This document shows, piece after piece, positions 35,759-45,203 of a stretch of DNA of 64,000 nt (its first letter is position 1; each line of letters begins with the position of its first letter). A model generated the notes under the pieces. That model searched no databases. It saw only the letters and a list, made by a program, of their open reading frames with translations, and was not told where the DNA came from. Position numbers and translations under genes: made by a program. Source of the stretch: Peloplasma aerotolerans (lineage in GTDB: Bacteria > Bacillota_I > Bacilli_A > Acholeplasmatales > Acholeplasmataceae); contig NZ_JASCXW010000007.1 of NCBI RefSeq assembly GCF_030012175.1, positions 1 through 64,000 of the forward strand, read 5' to 3'.

Positions 35759-37037
35759 ATTTTTTTTCAAGTATAGCAAGTGTTTCTATTTCAGATGTTT
35801 GATAAAACATTTTGATTGGAATAACTTTTTTTAATTCATAAGCAGGTTGAAGTGATGCAATATTTTTAGCTAAAGTTTTTACGTCACAAGATAAATAAAA
35901 GATTTTTCTAAATGATTTTTCAATAACCTGTTCAATCAATTTTTCACTTAAACCTTGTCTTGGTGGATCTACGATTAAAAAGTCAGCATCTAATAAATGA
36001 ATAACTTTTTCTGCTAAATCATCAATGATATCTACATGTTCAATTTGATGCTTGTTAAGAATTTTTTTTGCCATTTCAATACTATCTGGGTTAGATTCAA
36101 TCATCGTTATTTTTTTAACTTTGTCATGCAAGTAAAAACCGATGCTTCCGATTCCACTATATGCATCAACGATTGAAGCGTTAGGTTCAATTTGATCCTT
36201 AATCAATTGATATGCCATTTGAATAACAGGTAGATTAACTTGGAAAAAGGATCGATCATTGATTTGTAGCTCGATTCCGTTAAGTGTTTCTGTTATGCGA
36301 TTTAACCCAAATAATGTTTTTGATTTTTTGCCAAATATAACTTTTGGATGATCCTTAACATTGACTGTTACACCTACAACTTTTGGTATAGTCATCAGTT
36401 TAGAAACAATATCATTTCTACCCATAAATTTATCTTGTGTCGCAATCAAAGTGATCAGTATTTCTGACTTGCTATTTGTTCTAAAAGCGATGTGTTTGAG
36501 TTTGTTTGAATCTACTTTAATTTGATTTTTACTGATAAAACTTAATACTTCATTTGTCTTTTGATCAGACAAAATAAAGTGATCTACAGCGACTAGTTCA
36601 TTACTCTTATCTTTGTATAAACCTAGTGTTAGATAGGGCTTATTCAGTACATGAAAAACACTTTTATTTCTATAATGTGTTGTTTGATTTGTTGTTAAAA
36701 TTTGATTAATCGGAAAATCTATATCTGCTATTTTTTTAATGGTCTCATAAGTTGTTTTGATTTGCCATGCATCTTGTTTTTCTTGTGAAAGGTGGATCAA
36801 ATCATAACTACCTAATTCAATTTCATCACATTCAACACGATCAGCACTCTTCGTGATAAGTCTCTTAACCTTGCCTTCTGCAAAACTTTTTTTGAGTTTT
36901 GTTATTTCAATTTCTGCAACTTCACCATCTATGAGTTTAGGTACAAAAATTACATACCCCTCATATTTAACAACACCTTGACCTTGATAATCTAAATCAA
37001 CAGCCATGCCTTCAATAATACTACCAACAGTTAACAT
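35757..37037 (-). CDS. 23S rRNA (uracil-5-)-methyltransferase, RumA/RlmCD family
   Basis: SAM-dependent rRNA m5U methyltransferase. An N-terminal TRAM domain (about 1-60) is followed by a central domain and the catalytic domain with DAYSGIGSIGFYL, VDPPRQGLS and nucleophile Cys in YLSCDVKT. The family's Fe-S ligand region is degenerate: only one Cys remains near VECDEIELGSYDLIHLS, where CxxC pairs are usual. ATG at 37037 is chosen (AAGGAGG 6 nt upstream), giving 426 aa. It overlaps sdaA by 17 bp. Confidence 0.9.
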   Translation of the reverse strand: MLTVGSIIEGMAVDLDYQGQGVVKYEGYVIFVPKLIDGEVAEIEITKLKKSFAEGKVKRLITKSADRVECDEIELGSYDLIHLSQEKQDAWQIKTTYETIKKIADIDFPINQILTTNQTTHYRNKSVFHVLNKPYLTLGLYKDKSNELVAVDHFILSDQKTNEVLSFISKNQIKVDSNKLKHIAFRTNSKSEILITLIATQDKFMGRNDIVSKLMTIPKVVGVTVNVKDHPKVIFGKKSKTLFGLNRITETLNGIELQINDRSFFQVNLPVIQMAYQLIKDQIEPNASIVDAYSGIGSIGFYLHDKVKKITMIESNPDSIEMAKKILNKHQIEHVDIIDDLAEKVIHLLDADFLIVDPPRQGLSEKLIEQVIEKSFRKIFYLSCDVKTLAKNIASLQPAYELKKVIPIKMFYQTSEIETLAILEKK

Positions 37038-38235
37038 CTTCTTCCTCCTTAAAGTAAAACGCAAGTCCACCTTGAGAGGTTTCTTTGTAGGACGTGTGCA
37101 TATCCAAACCTGTTTGATACATGGTTTGAATTACCATATCTAATGATATTTTTCTTGAATCTGTCAAGAAAAATGCTAATCCACAAGCATCGATTGCACG
37201 CAGTGCGGCAACCGCATTTCTTTCTATACATGGTATTTGTACATACCCATTAACTGGATCACATGTCAAACCTAAATGATGCTCTATAGCAATTTCAGCA
37301 GCATATTCTACTTGATCCATCGATAAGTTAAACAAAGTTGCATGAGCTGCAGCTGCCATTGCACACGCACTGCCTATTTCAGCTTGACAACCTGCTACAG
37401 CCCCGCTAATCGATGCGTTTTGCTTAATCAAGTTTCCAATCAAGCCAGCAACTGCAAGCCCTCTAATGATACGTTCTTGAGTGACGACATGATGTTTCTC
37501 ATGCATATAGTATAAAACAGATGGCAGAACTCCGCAAGCCCCACATGTAGGTGCTGTGACAATCACTCCACCGCTCGCATTTTCTTCACTAACTGCGAAT
37601 GCGTAACTGCTGACAAGTCTATTTTCAGTAATTTCAGGCATTTCTTTTTCTTGATCACGACTATATAAAAATGGCGCTTTTCTTTTTAATTTTAATGGGC
37701 CCGGTAATACGCCTTTTGTTGAAATGCCATTCATAATAGACGTTTTCATCGCTTCCCATATTTCAACTAAAAAGTCATGAAAGCCTTCATCTTCCATCTC
37801 AAATACGTAATCAGCTAAAGATATTTTTTTAGATCTACAATAGTTTTTTATTTCTCTAAATGTTTCATGTTTATAAATAGTTTTTTCTATGTCACCTTCA
37901 CCGGAGAATAGAATTCTTCCTCCACCAACACTTTGGATTTCTTTATCAACGATTAACATATCATTATCATAACCTTTAATGATTAACGTATTCGGATGTT
38001 TTGCCAAATCAATTGACGTCAAAAAAGCCACATGACATGGTGCAAGTGACTCTTTGATTGCTTCTTCGGTTAAGTGCCCTTTTCCTGTTAAAGCTAAAGA
38101 ATTATAGAGTGTAATTTCAAATCTATCAAGATTTGGAAATTGTTCCTTGATGATTTTGGCTGCCTTAGCAGGACCCATCGTATGAGAACTTGATGGACCA
38201 TATCCGATTTGATACAGTGATCGAATTGAGAGCAT
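37021..38235 (-). CDS. sdaA: L-serine dehydratase, single chain
   Basis: Iron-sulfur enzyme that converts serine to pyruvate and ammonia. The beta domain (about 1-125; GYGPSSSHTMGPAKAA) and alpha domain are fused, unlike Bacillus SdaAA/SdaAB. Candidate Fe-S cysteines occur in PTCGACG, GSACAM and LTCDP. 404 aa is short for the single-chain form. It competes with cysE for serine. AGGAAAGTGAAG precedes the ATG. Confidence 0.92.
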   Translation of the reverse strand: MLSIRSLYQIGYGPSSSHTMGPAKAAKIIKEQFPNLDRFEITLYNSLALTGKGHLTEEAIKESLAPCHVAFLTSIDLAKHPNTLIIKGYDNDMLIVDKEIQSVGGGRILFSGEGDIEKTIYKHETFREIKNYCRSKKISLADYVFEMEDEGFHDFLVEIWEAMKTSIMNGISTKGVLPGPLKLKRKAPFLYSRDQEKEMPEITENRLVSSYAFAVSEENASGGVIVTAPTCGACGVLPSVLYYMHEKHHVVTQERIIRGLAVAGLIGNLIKQNASISGAVAGCQAEIGSACAMAAAAHATLFNLSMDQVEYAAEIAIEHHLGLTCDPVNGYVQIPCIERNAVAALRAIDACGLAFFLTDSRKISLDMVIQTMYQTGLDMHTSYKETSQGGLAFYFKEEEDVNCW

Positions 38236-38252
38236 TTACTTCACTTTCCTTT

Positions 38253-39749
38253 TTATACGCTGCTGAATTTGTTCTTTAAGTAATCTACATAGTATGTAGG
38301 ATTAAAGTCTTCCTTCGTGCAAATATTTAATATTTCTTTTGGTGTTTTAGATTGTGCAAATTGATGAACATGTTTTCTTAACCATTCATTGATTGCTTTT
38401 ATGTTATTATTTTCTATTTCTTTTTCAATATCTATTTCTTTATTCATGGCCTGATACATCTGTGCTGCATAAGCTGATCCTAATGCATATGTTGGGAAAT
38501 ATCCAATCATACCACCTGACCAGTGAATGTCTTGCAATACACCTTCTTTGTCTGTAGTTGGTCGTTTACCAACATACTTTGACATTAATGATTTCCACTT
38601 GTTTGGTAAGTCTTTAACTTTTAATTTGCCATTAATAAGTTGTTTTTCAAGTTCATATCTTACCATAACATGTAATGAATAAGTGAGTTCATCAGCTTCA
38701 ATACGAATTAAAGAGCGTTGTGCTTGATTAATAAAGCGATGAAACTCTTCAACAGATATATCTTTGAGTTGTTTTGGGAAAAGCTCTACTAATTTTGGAT
38801 AATGTGTTTTCCAAAATGCCATTGAACGAGCAATCATATTCTCATACATTCTTGATTGAGACTCGTGAATGCCTAAACTTGTTCCACCATGAAGGCTTGT
38901 ATCATCATATTTAGGATCATTTTGAAGTTCATAAATCGCATGTCCCATTTCATGAATCGTAGAAAAAATTGAAGATGTAAAATTATCTTCATGATAATGC
39001 GTTGTAATTCTAGTGTCTCTTGTGCTAACTCCTGATGTAAATGGATGTGCGCTTTCTTTTAGAACACCACGTTTTAGATCATAGTTAAAAACTTCGATTA
39101 GATACTCTGAAAATTCTTTTTGCTTGTCTTTTGGATAAACTGCTTTTGTTAATCTACGACTAAACTTTTGTCTATTGTTTTTTGTAACTTCTAAAACAAA
39201 TGGTACTAATTCTTCTTTAAGTGTATTAAAAAATAAATCGTATTCTTGAACTCCAAAACCTTCTTCGTACATATCAAGTAAAATATCGTAACCTTTTAAC
39301 TCTGGTGTTTCTAAATATTTTACAAATTTACGATTGAATTCAACGATTTTCTCAAGTGTTGGTTCAAACATAGAAAAATCATTATTATCTTTTGCTTTTG
39401 CCCAAATTTGAGATCCTTGTGATACTAATACTTGATAAGCAATAAATTCATCTTTAGGAACTTTCTTAACGATTCTTAAATCTTTATAAGCATTTTTGAT
39501 TTCAACTTTGAAATCTTGGTCTCCGAGTTGATCTAGATTTTCATGTAATTTTTCGATTGCCTCCATAAATTGGGGATCAGATTGAAGCTTATAAGATTCT
39601 TCCGCTAAAACTTGATATTGTTTTGTGCGATATTCAACTGCTAATTCTGGTGCTTCAGTTTCTTGGTCCCACCCCATTAACCAACCAAAATAACGATAAG
39701 CTTTTAACTTTCTTCTTGTCTCTTTATAAAGCGTAATATAGTTTTCCAT
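38253..39749 (-). CDS. M32-family metallocarboxypeptidase
   Basis: Zinc carboxypeptidase of 498 aa (Taq carboxypeptidase family), cytoplasmic, releasing C-terminal residues from peptides. The zinc motif is IHEMGHAIYE, with the third ligand in HESQSRMYEN about 30 residues on; GVSTRDTRITTHY also matches the family. AGAAGG precedes the ATG. It lies 17 bp upstream of sdaA, so amino-acid release may feed serine breakdown. Confidence 0.92.
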   Translation of the reverse strand: MENYITLYKETRRKLKAYRYFGWLMGWDQETEAPELAVEYRTKQYQVLAEESYKLQSDPQFMEAIEKLHENLDQLGDQDFKVEIKNAYKDLRIVKKVPKDEFIAYQVLVSQGSQIWAKAKDNNDFSMFEPTLEKIVEFNRKFVKYLETPELKGYDILLDMYEEGFGVQEYDLFFNTLKEELVPFVLEVTKNNRQKFSRRLTKAVYPKDKQKEFSEYLIEVFNYDLKRGVLKESAHPFTSGVSTRDTRITTHYHEDNFTSSIFSTIHEMGHAIYELQNDPKYDDTSLHGGTSLGIHESQSRMYENMIARSMAFWKTHYPKLVELFPKQLKDISVEEFHRFINQAQRSLIRIEADELTYSLHVMVRYELEKQLINGKLKVKDLPNKWKSLMSKYVGKRPTTDKEGVLQDIHWSGGMIGYFPTYALGSAYAAQMYQAMNKEIDIEKEIENNNIKAINEWLRKHVHQFAQSKTPKEILNICTKEDFNPTYYVDYLKNKFSSV

Positions 39750-39796
39750 ATTGAACCTTCTTTCTATTCGACTTTTCTATTATTATACCATATAAA

Positions 39797-39822
39797 AAGG
39801 ACTTCTCTAAAGAGAAATCCTT
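39797..39822 (-). terminator. Terminator of the mgtE pair
   Basis: Minus-strand arms AAGGATTTCTC and GAGAAGTCCTT (one wobble), loop TTTA, then TTTATA. Confidence 0.8.
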
Positions 39823-39831
39823 AAATGTTTC

Positions 39832-41172
39832 TTATAAAAATGCTATAGTTGCTGCACCAAAATATATAACCAATGCAACTACATCATTAATGGTTGTCAT
39901 AATGGGTCCTGAAGCTGCTGAGGGATTAATACCTCTTTTATTAAGAAACAGTGGTACAAACACACCCATTAATGCAGATATAAACATTGAACTAAAAATT
40001 GCAATGAAAACGATAGTCCCTATTTCAACTGGTCTTTGAACATCTTGTGTTGGTAATAGCGTTAGAAAGGTGAAGGCAAAAGCAAAGGATGCGATACCCA
40101 ATAGTAGACTATTAACAAAACCAATGATAACTTCTTTTGCGATATGTTTTTTTGGTATAGACTTTTCATCAAATTCTTTTAAATGTAAACCTAAGATTGT
40201 CACAGCCAATGACTGGGTTCCTATATTACCTGCCATAGCAAGAATTAACGGCTGAAATAAAACAAGAGCTGTTACTTCTGCGATGGTCGCTTCAAAGATA
40301 GATATAAAACTCGCAATAACTAAATTTAGAACAACTGCTATCATTAACCAAGGCAATCTTTGTTTTGATCTTCTTAATGCTGTAAAACTTGAATCATGGT
40401 CTTGAAGTAGCGCCATTTTTTGATAATCATCTTCAGTATTCTCAATAATCTCATCGAAAATATCGTCAGCAGTAACTATCCCTATAATTTGATCATCTTT
40501 GTTTAATACAGGAATTGAATTCTCATCATAGTCGACTACTGTTTGGATAGCTTTTTCAATCGAATCATTTTCCATAACAAAGTGGAAATCTTCATTGATA
40601 ACATGATTTAATGATGTTCCGCTTCTTGCCATAATCAAAGATTTTAAAGAGATTGTCCCAACGATTTTTTTATTCTCATCTACAACAAAAATAGTGTCAA
40701 TATAATCTTGCTCTCTAGAGGTTGTAACAACATGATTAGTTGCTTCTTTAATTGTCAAATGTCTTTCGATTGTGATAAACTCTGTTGACATTATGGAAGC
40801 AGCATAATCGTCATCATATGTTAGTAATAAACTGATTGTTTTCGCTTTTACAGCTGGTAACAATTTAATCATTTCGGTTTGTTGCTCTTTATCTAATTCT
40901 TCAATAAACTCTTTTAAATCATCACTTTCGAGATTTCTAAGTAAAGATTTTCTTTTTGGAACTTCTAATATGTTAATCAAGTCTTGCTGATTCTCTGAGT
41001 CAAGTTCAACAAATATGTCAGTTAGCTTCTCTAAACCAACTAAATCTAGTAATCTACGCTTTTCGTCTTTATCTAAATTGTGATATAAAACGGCAAGATC
41101 ATAAGCAAAAACTGATTTTAAAGATTTCTTGAGGGAAGCATCATTATGTTTGAAGTTTATTTTCTTATTCAT
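39832..41172 (-). CDS. mgtE: Magnesium transporter MgtE, second copy
   Basis: 446 aa: cytosolic N domain (about 1-125), two CBS domains (about 130-255; TADDIFDEIIE) that gate the channel by sensing magnesium, a plug helix, and five membrane spans. The pore region shows FQPLILAMAGNIGTQ and a conserved Asp in TTINDVVAL. GGGAGGG precedes the ATG, which lies 1 bp after the stop of the other mgtE. It differs from that copy throughout, so the duplication is old. Confidence 0.93.
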   Translation of the reverse strand: MNKKINFKHNDASLKKSLKSVFAYDLAVLYHNLDKDEKRRLLDLVGLEKLTDIFVELDSENQQDLINILEVPKRKSLLRNLESDDLKEFIEELDKEQQTEMIKLLPAVKAKTISLLLTYDDDYAASIMSTEFITIERHLTIKEATNHVVTTSREQDYIDTIFVVDENKKIVGTISLKSLIMARSGTSLNHVINEDFHFVMENDSIEKAIQTVVDYDENSIPVLNKDDQIIGIVTADDIFDEIIENTEDDYQKMALLQDHDSSFTALRRSKQRLPWLMIAVVLNLVIASFISIFEATIAEVTALVLFQPLILAMAGNIGTQSLAVTILGLHLKEFDEKSIPKKHIAKEVIIGFVNSLLLGIASFAFAFTFLTLLPTQDVQRPVEIGTIVFIAIFSSMFISALMGVFVPLFLNKRGINPSAASGPIMTTINDVVALVIYFGAATIAFL

Positions 41173-41173
41173 T

Positions 41174-42496
41174 TTATAGCCCTCCCAACATGATGGTTGC
41201 TAGACCAAAATATATAAATAATGCAACAACATCAATAAATGTTGTAATAAATGGTCCAGATGCTACTGCCGGATCAACTTTAATTGCTTTAAGCGTTAAT
41301 GGAATGATGATTGCAATAAGTGGCGCAGTTAATACTGTCAGCCACAGAGAAACACCTACAACAAAAGATACAAGAACTGGTTCACTTGTAAGCGAGGTGT
41401 TTAAATGTGCAAATGCAAATGTAACTGCAAAGGCAACGAATCCAATAACCAATCCGTTAATCATACCAGTTATGATTTCACGATAACTATTTTTTAACAT
41501 ACCTTTTTCATTCGTTGAAAGCATTTTTAATGTAACTGCAAGTGTTTGAGTAGCTACATTACCAGCAGAGTCTAATATTAAAGGCTGAAAGATAATCAAA
41601 ATTGCAACAGTTGCTAATATATGTTCAAACGCTGAAGTAACTAAGGCTATAGGTATTAAAAAACAAAGTAAAGCTAATAGCCAAGGTAACCTATGAAATG
41701 CACTTTTTAATGCGCTACTGTCAGGCATTGTTTCTGGTAACCCTGCAAGTCTCTCAAAGTCTTCTTGGGCTTCCTCTTGATAGATATCAAGTGCATCATC
41801 TAGAGTTATCATTCCTAATAAGACATGATTTTCATTAATGACAGGCATTTCATATATAGCGTAATTGCGAATAGATTGAACAGTTTGAGTAATGGAATCA
41901 CTTGCATATGCGAATGGATATTCTTCCATAACTTCAGAAATTTGACATGGTGTCTTTGCTTTCAACAATTTTTTAAGGGGAACAACGCCTAAATAATGGT
42001 TTTCTTCATCGGTGACAAATATAGTATTAATCGACTCAACATCAACAGCTTCTTGAATAACTTTTTTAGTTGCTTGTTTGACATCTAAATCGGGATGCAC
42101 GACTACAACGAGATTCGTCATAGCAGAACCTGTTTCATCTTCACCATAATGAATTAATTGAACAATGTCTGATGATTCTCCTAAGATGTCTAACAGTTCA
42201 TCTTGATGATCATCTTCAAGTTCTTGAATAATATCAACAGCATCATCTGGTTCCATCAATTCAACGAGTTGTTTTTGCTTTTTAAGATTAAAATCTGTAA
42301 ATATTTCTGCAGCTTCTTCTGCATCTAGATATGAAACAAGGTCAGCTAATTTCTCATCTGATAATGAACGATATAGTCTTTGTCGCTCTTCATAATCTAA
42401 ATCTAGAAAAAGTTCAGAAAGGTCATGTGCGTGGATATCTTCAAGATATTGTTTTAGAACTTGATCATTTGCATTTTGTAGCATTTCTTTCAACAT
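41174..42496 (-). CDS. mgtE: Magnesium transporter MgtE, first copy
   Basis: 440 aa with the same order: N domain of DD-rich helical repeats, CBS pair, five membrane spans. Pore-region sequences are FQPLILDSAGNVATQ and DPAVASGPFITTFIDVV. The second position of the usual GGN triad is varied in both copies (AGN). AAAGGGG precedes the ATG; an extended -10 (TGTTACAAT) is near 42510-42520. It is cotranscribed with the second copy. Confidence 0.93.
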   Translation of the reverse strand: MLKEMLQNANDQVLKQYLEDIHAHDLSELFLDLDYEERQRLYRSLSDEKLADLVSYLDAEEAAEIFTDFNLKKQKQLVELMEPDDAVDIIQELEDDHQDELLDILGESSDIVQLIHYGEDETGSAMTNLVVVVHPDLDVKQATKKVIQEAVDVESINTIFVTDEENHYLGVVPLKKLLKAKTPCQISEVMEEYPFAYASDSITQTVQSIRNYAIYEMPVINENHVLLGMITLDDALDIYQEEAQEDFERLAGLPETMPDSSALKSAFHRLPWLLALLCFLIPIALVTSAFEHILATVAILIIFQPLILDSAGNVATQTLAVTLKMLSTNEKGMLKNSYREIITGMINGLVIGFVAFAVTFAFAHLNTSLTSEPVLVSFVVGVSLWLTVLTAPLIAIIIPLTLKAIKVDPAVASGPFITTFIDVVALFIYFGLATIMLGGL

Positions 42497-42581
42497 AAAA
42501 ACACCCCTTTCTCTATTTTATTGTAACATATATCACACCTTAAACTTTGTCCACAAACAGTTGCAAAACTATAATTACTGG

Positions 42582-43238
42582 TTATTTTATCTTCGTTCCA
42601 AAGATCATTTTTGCGATTTTTGAACTAATTATTTTAATAGAATCTCCGGCTTTAAGTTTTATTATTCCACTGAAATTATCTTTATCTACTATTTCATATT
42701 GGTCATATAATTTGATGTTTTGCTCATTTAAATGAACTAGCAATTCCTTGAAGTCTAGCACGCGTGAAATTTCAAAAACACTTCCAACTTCCATATCTTC
42801 AATAGCAACACTTTTGAGAGGTTCCATATGGCCTTCAAAATCTGGAATCGGATTACCGTGTTGACAATATTTTGGTTCTCCTAAGTATTGGTATAGTTTA
42901 TCAAGTACTTGGTCACTTGTTGCGTGTTCAAGTTTTTCTGCATCTTCATGAACATTCTCCCATGAAAACCCCAATTTGCTAGTTAAAAAAACTTCCCAAA
43001 TTCTATGAGATCTTATCATTCGAATGGCTACTTTTTTTCCTTTTGATGTCAAAGAAATACCTTTATATGGGATAAACGAGACAAGTCCTTTAGTTTCTAG
43101 TTTTTTCACCATTTCATTGACACTCTGATCACTAAAACCCAATCGCTCAGATAATTCATTAGACTTAATTAAAGATTGTCTTTTTTCTACAGTTAACTCA
43201 TATATAGTTTTTATATAATCTTCTTCTGCTCGATTCAT
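42582..43238 (-). CDS. DtxR-family metal-dependent regulator
   Basis: 218 aa. The N-terminal winged helix (SNELSERLGFSDQSVNEMVK) is followed by a dimerisation/metal domain with HEDAEKLEHA, where Glu, Glu and His match the MntR/IdeR ligand pattern. A C-terminal FeoA/SH3-like domain is also present (about 145-218). The presence of that domain points to the DtxR/TroR subgroup rather than MntR. It lies 16 bp after the ZIP transporter gene and probably controls it; Mn, Fe or Zn could be the signal. Confidence 0.88.
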   Translation of the reverse strand: MNRAEEDYIKTIYELTVEKRQSLIKSNELSERLGFSDQSVNEMVKKLETKGLVSFIPYKGISLTSKGKKVAIRMIRSHRIWEVFLTSKLGFSWENVHEDAEKLEHATSDQVLDKLYQYLGEPKYCQHGNPIPDFEGHMEPLKSVAIEDMEVGSVFEISRVLDFKELLVHLNEQNIKLYDQYEIVDKDNFSGIIKLKAGDSIKIISSKIAKMIFGTKIK

Positions 43239-43254
43239 ACTATCACCTTTCTTA

Positions 43255-44079
43255 TTAACCTAATGCTACGTCTAGCATCATCATCATAATGAACCCGACC
43301 ATAACACCTAATACAGCATAATGTGCACCTTTAGGCGTCACTTTTTGTTGTGCTTCAGGAATTAACTCTTCAACAACAACATAAATCATTGCTCCTGCAG
43401 CAAATGCTAATGCGTAAGGAAGAATAGTGCTAACGTAAATCACGAGTATAGCACCTAAAACACCAGCGATAGGCTCAACAAACCCCGATGCTTGTCCATA
43501 AAAGAATGCTTTTCTTCTTGACATACCTTCTTGTCTTAATGGAATAGATACTGCAGCACCTTCTGGAAAGTTCTGAATCCCAATACCAATTGCAAGACCG
43601 ATAGCAGACAATGTAGCTCCCAAAATACTACCTGTTGTATAATGGATTGCTCCAAAAGCAACACCAACAGCTAAACCTTCTGGAATATTATGAAGCGTAA
43701 TTGAAAAGACTAACAATATGTTTCTTTTTAATTTTGTTGGTATACCTTCTTTATCATGATCGAAACCAAAATGCATATGCGGTATTGTTTTATCTGCGAT
43801 GTATAAAAATATCCCGCCAAGTGAAAAACCAATCGCAACAACCAACCAAGATATCGCTCCTTGTTCATCAGCCATTTCAATAGCTGGTGCTAAAAGGGAC
43901 CAAAAACTAGCAGCTATCATCACACCAGATGCAAACCCTAGCATCAAATTAAACATTTCTCTTTTAATTGATCTAAAGAAGAATACAAATGATGCCCCAA
44001 GTGCAGTCATTCCCCACGTAAATAATGTACCAATCAATGCTTGTACCCAAACCTCAAGACCCATAAACCATGCCAGCAT
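43255..44079 (-). CDS. ZIP-family metal transporter (GufA-like)
   Basis: Eight-span divalent metal transporter of 274 aa. The paired metal-site helices are HNIPEGLAVGVAFG and IQNFPEGAAVSIP, typical of GufA/ZupT proteins; a His-rich loop (IPHMHFGFDHD) precedes them. ATG at 44079 is chosen because AAAGG lies 8 nt upstream, rather than GTG 44088. It is first in an operon with a DtxR-type regulator. Confidence 0.9.
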   Translation of the reverse strand: MLAWFMGLEVWVQALIGTLFTWGMTALGASFVFFFRSIKREMFNLMLGFASGVMIAASFWSLLAPAIEMADEQGAISWLVVAIGFSLGGIFLYIADKTIPHMHFGFDHDKEGIPTKLKRNILLVFSITLHNIPEGLAVGVAFGAIHYTTGSILGATLSAIGLAIGIGIQNFPEGAAVSIPLRQEGMSRRKAFFYGQASGFVEPIAGVLGAILVIYVSTILPYALAFAAGAMIYVVVEELIPEAQQKVTPKGAHYAVLGVMVGFIMMMMLDVALG

Positions 44080-44106
44080 TATTTTCACCTTTTTTTCTTT
44101 CCTAAA

Positions 44107-44161
44107 TTAAGGAATACCTTAAAACCATTTTAAATATAGCATTATTTATAACTTTTGTCAA
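44107..44161 (-). promoter_or_regulatory. ZIP-dtxR promoter and likely DtxR operator
   Basis: TTGACA (44156-44161), 17-bp spacer, TATATT (44133-44138). Just downstream of the start site lies the palindrome TTAAGGAATACCTTAA (44107-44122), 6-4-6, similar in form to DtxR/IdeR-type boxes. Confidence 0.7.
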
Positions 44162-44168
44162 TATAAAA

Positions 44169-44188
44169 AAGAGCCAATGAAGGCTCTT
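44169..44188 (-). terminator. Terminator after the aldo/keto reductase
   Basis: Perfect 7-bp arms AAGAGCC and GGCTCTT, six-base loop, then TTTTATAT on the minus strand. It ends next to the ZIP promoter. Confidence 0.85.
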
Positions 44189-44194
44189 ATGTGT

Positions 44195-45187
44195 TTAAGT
44201 TATGATGTTTTCAATTTCATCTAACTCTTGTTGTGAAAATGTTAGGTTTTCTAATGTTTTTAAATTTTCATGAAGTTGAGAAAGTTTTGATGTGCTAATT
44301 AGTGTTGATGTCATTTTTTCATCTCGTATTGCCCATGCAAGTGCAAGTTGTGCAATGGATTGGCCTCTTTTTTTAGCGACTTCATTTAACTTCTTAAGTT
44401 TGTCTCTTAACTCAGGTGTGATATCCTTTTCCTTTAACCAAAATGAATTGGGATTCTTAGCTCTTGAATCTTTAGGAATATCGTCAATATATTTATTAGT
44501 CAATAATCCCTGTTGGAGTGCACTAAAACAAATTGTACCTCCACCTAAATCATATTGTGTTTTTAATAATTGATCTTTTTCTAACCAACGATTTAACATG
44601 CTATACGAAGGTTGAGTAATAACGTAAGGCACATTCAGTTCACTTAATATTAAATGCGCTCTTTTTAGTTGTTCACTATTGTAATTTGATAATCCTATGT
44701 ATAATGCTTTTCCTTGTAAAACGATATCACGAAGGGCTAACATCGTCTCTCTTAAATCTGTATCATAATCAAATCTGTGGTGATAAAAAATATCAACATA
44801 TGGTAACCCTAATCTTTTTAATGATTGATCGATGCTTGCCATTAAATATTTTCTTGAACCTAAGTCTCCATAAGGTCCTTCCCACATATAATATCCAGCT
44901 TTTGTAGAAATGATAAGTTCATCTCGATAATCCATTAAACCTTCTTTCAAGATTTTACCCATTACTTCTTCAGCATAGCCTGGAGGTGGTCCATAATTAT
45001 TAGCCAAATCAAAATGTGTGATGCCATGATTAAATGCTTCATGTATCATTTTTTTGCATACTTCATAATCGTTATCTCTACCAAAATTCATCCACATGCC
45101 AAATGACATAACCGGAAGTTTCAAACCACTTGTCCCTAGTCTTCTATAAATCATTTTTTCATACCGTTTTGAATCTGCTTTAAACAT
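44195..45187 (-). CDS. Aldo/keto reductase (YghZ-like)
   Basis: NADPH-dependent reductase of 330 aa with TIM-barrel fold. FDLANNYGPPPGYAEE is typical of the YghZ / glyceraldehyde-3-phosphate reductase and potassium-channel beta-subunit subgroup. Catalytic residues are seen in NNYG (Tyr), STKAGY (Lys) and YHHRFD (His). GGAGTGAAATA precedes the ATG. It is 16 bp after tldE and may share its transcript. Substrate not certain. Confidence 0.88.
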   Translation of the reverse strand: MFKADSKRYEKMIYRRLGTSGLKLPVMSFGMWMNFGRDNDYEVCKKMIHEAFNHGITHFDLANNYGPPPGYAEEVMGKILKEGLMDYRDELIISTKAGYYMWEGPYGDLGSRKYLMASIDQSLKRLGLPYVDIFYHHRFDYDTDLRETMLALRDIVLQGKALYIGLSNYNSEQLKRAHLILSELNVPYVITQPSYSMLNRWLEKDQLLKTQYDLGGGTICFSALQQGLLTNKYIDDIPKDSRAKNPNSFWLKEKDITPELRDKLKKLNEVAKKRGQSIAQLALAWAIRDEKMTSTLISTSKLSQLHENLKTLENLTFSQQELDEIENIIT

Positions 45188-45203
45188 TATTTCACTCCTT
45201 TTT

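Noticed and set aside
42497-42581. Magnesium riboswitch (M-box) ahead of mgtE
   Set aside because: The gap is only 85 bp and holds no M-box-like conserved segments or terminator.
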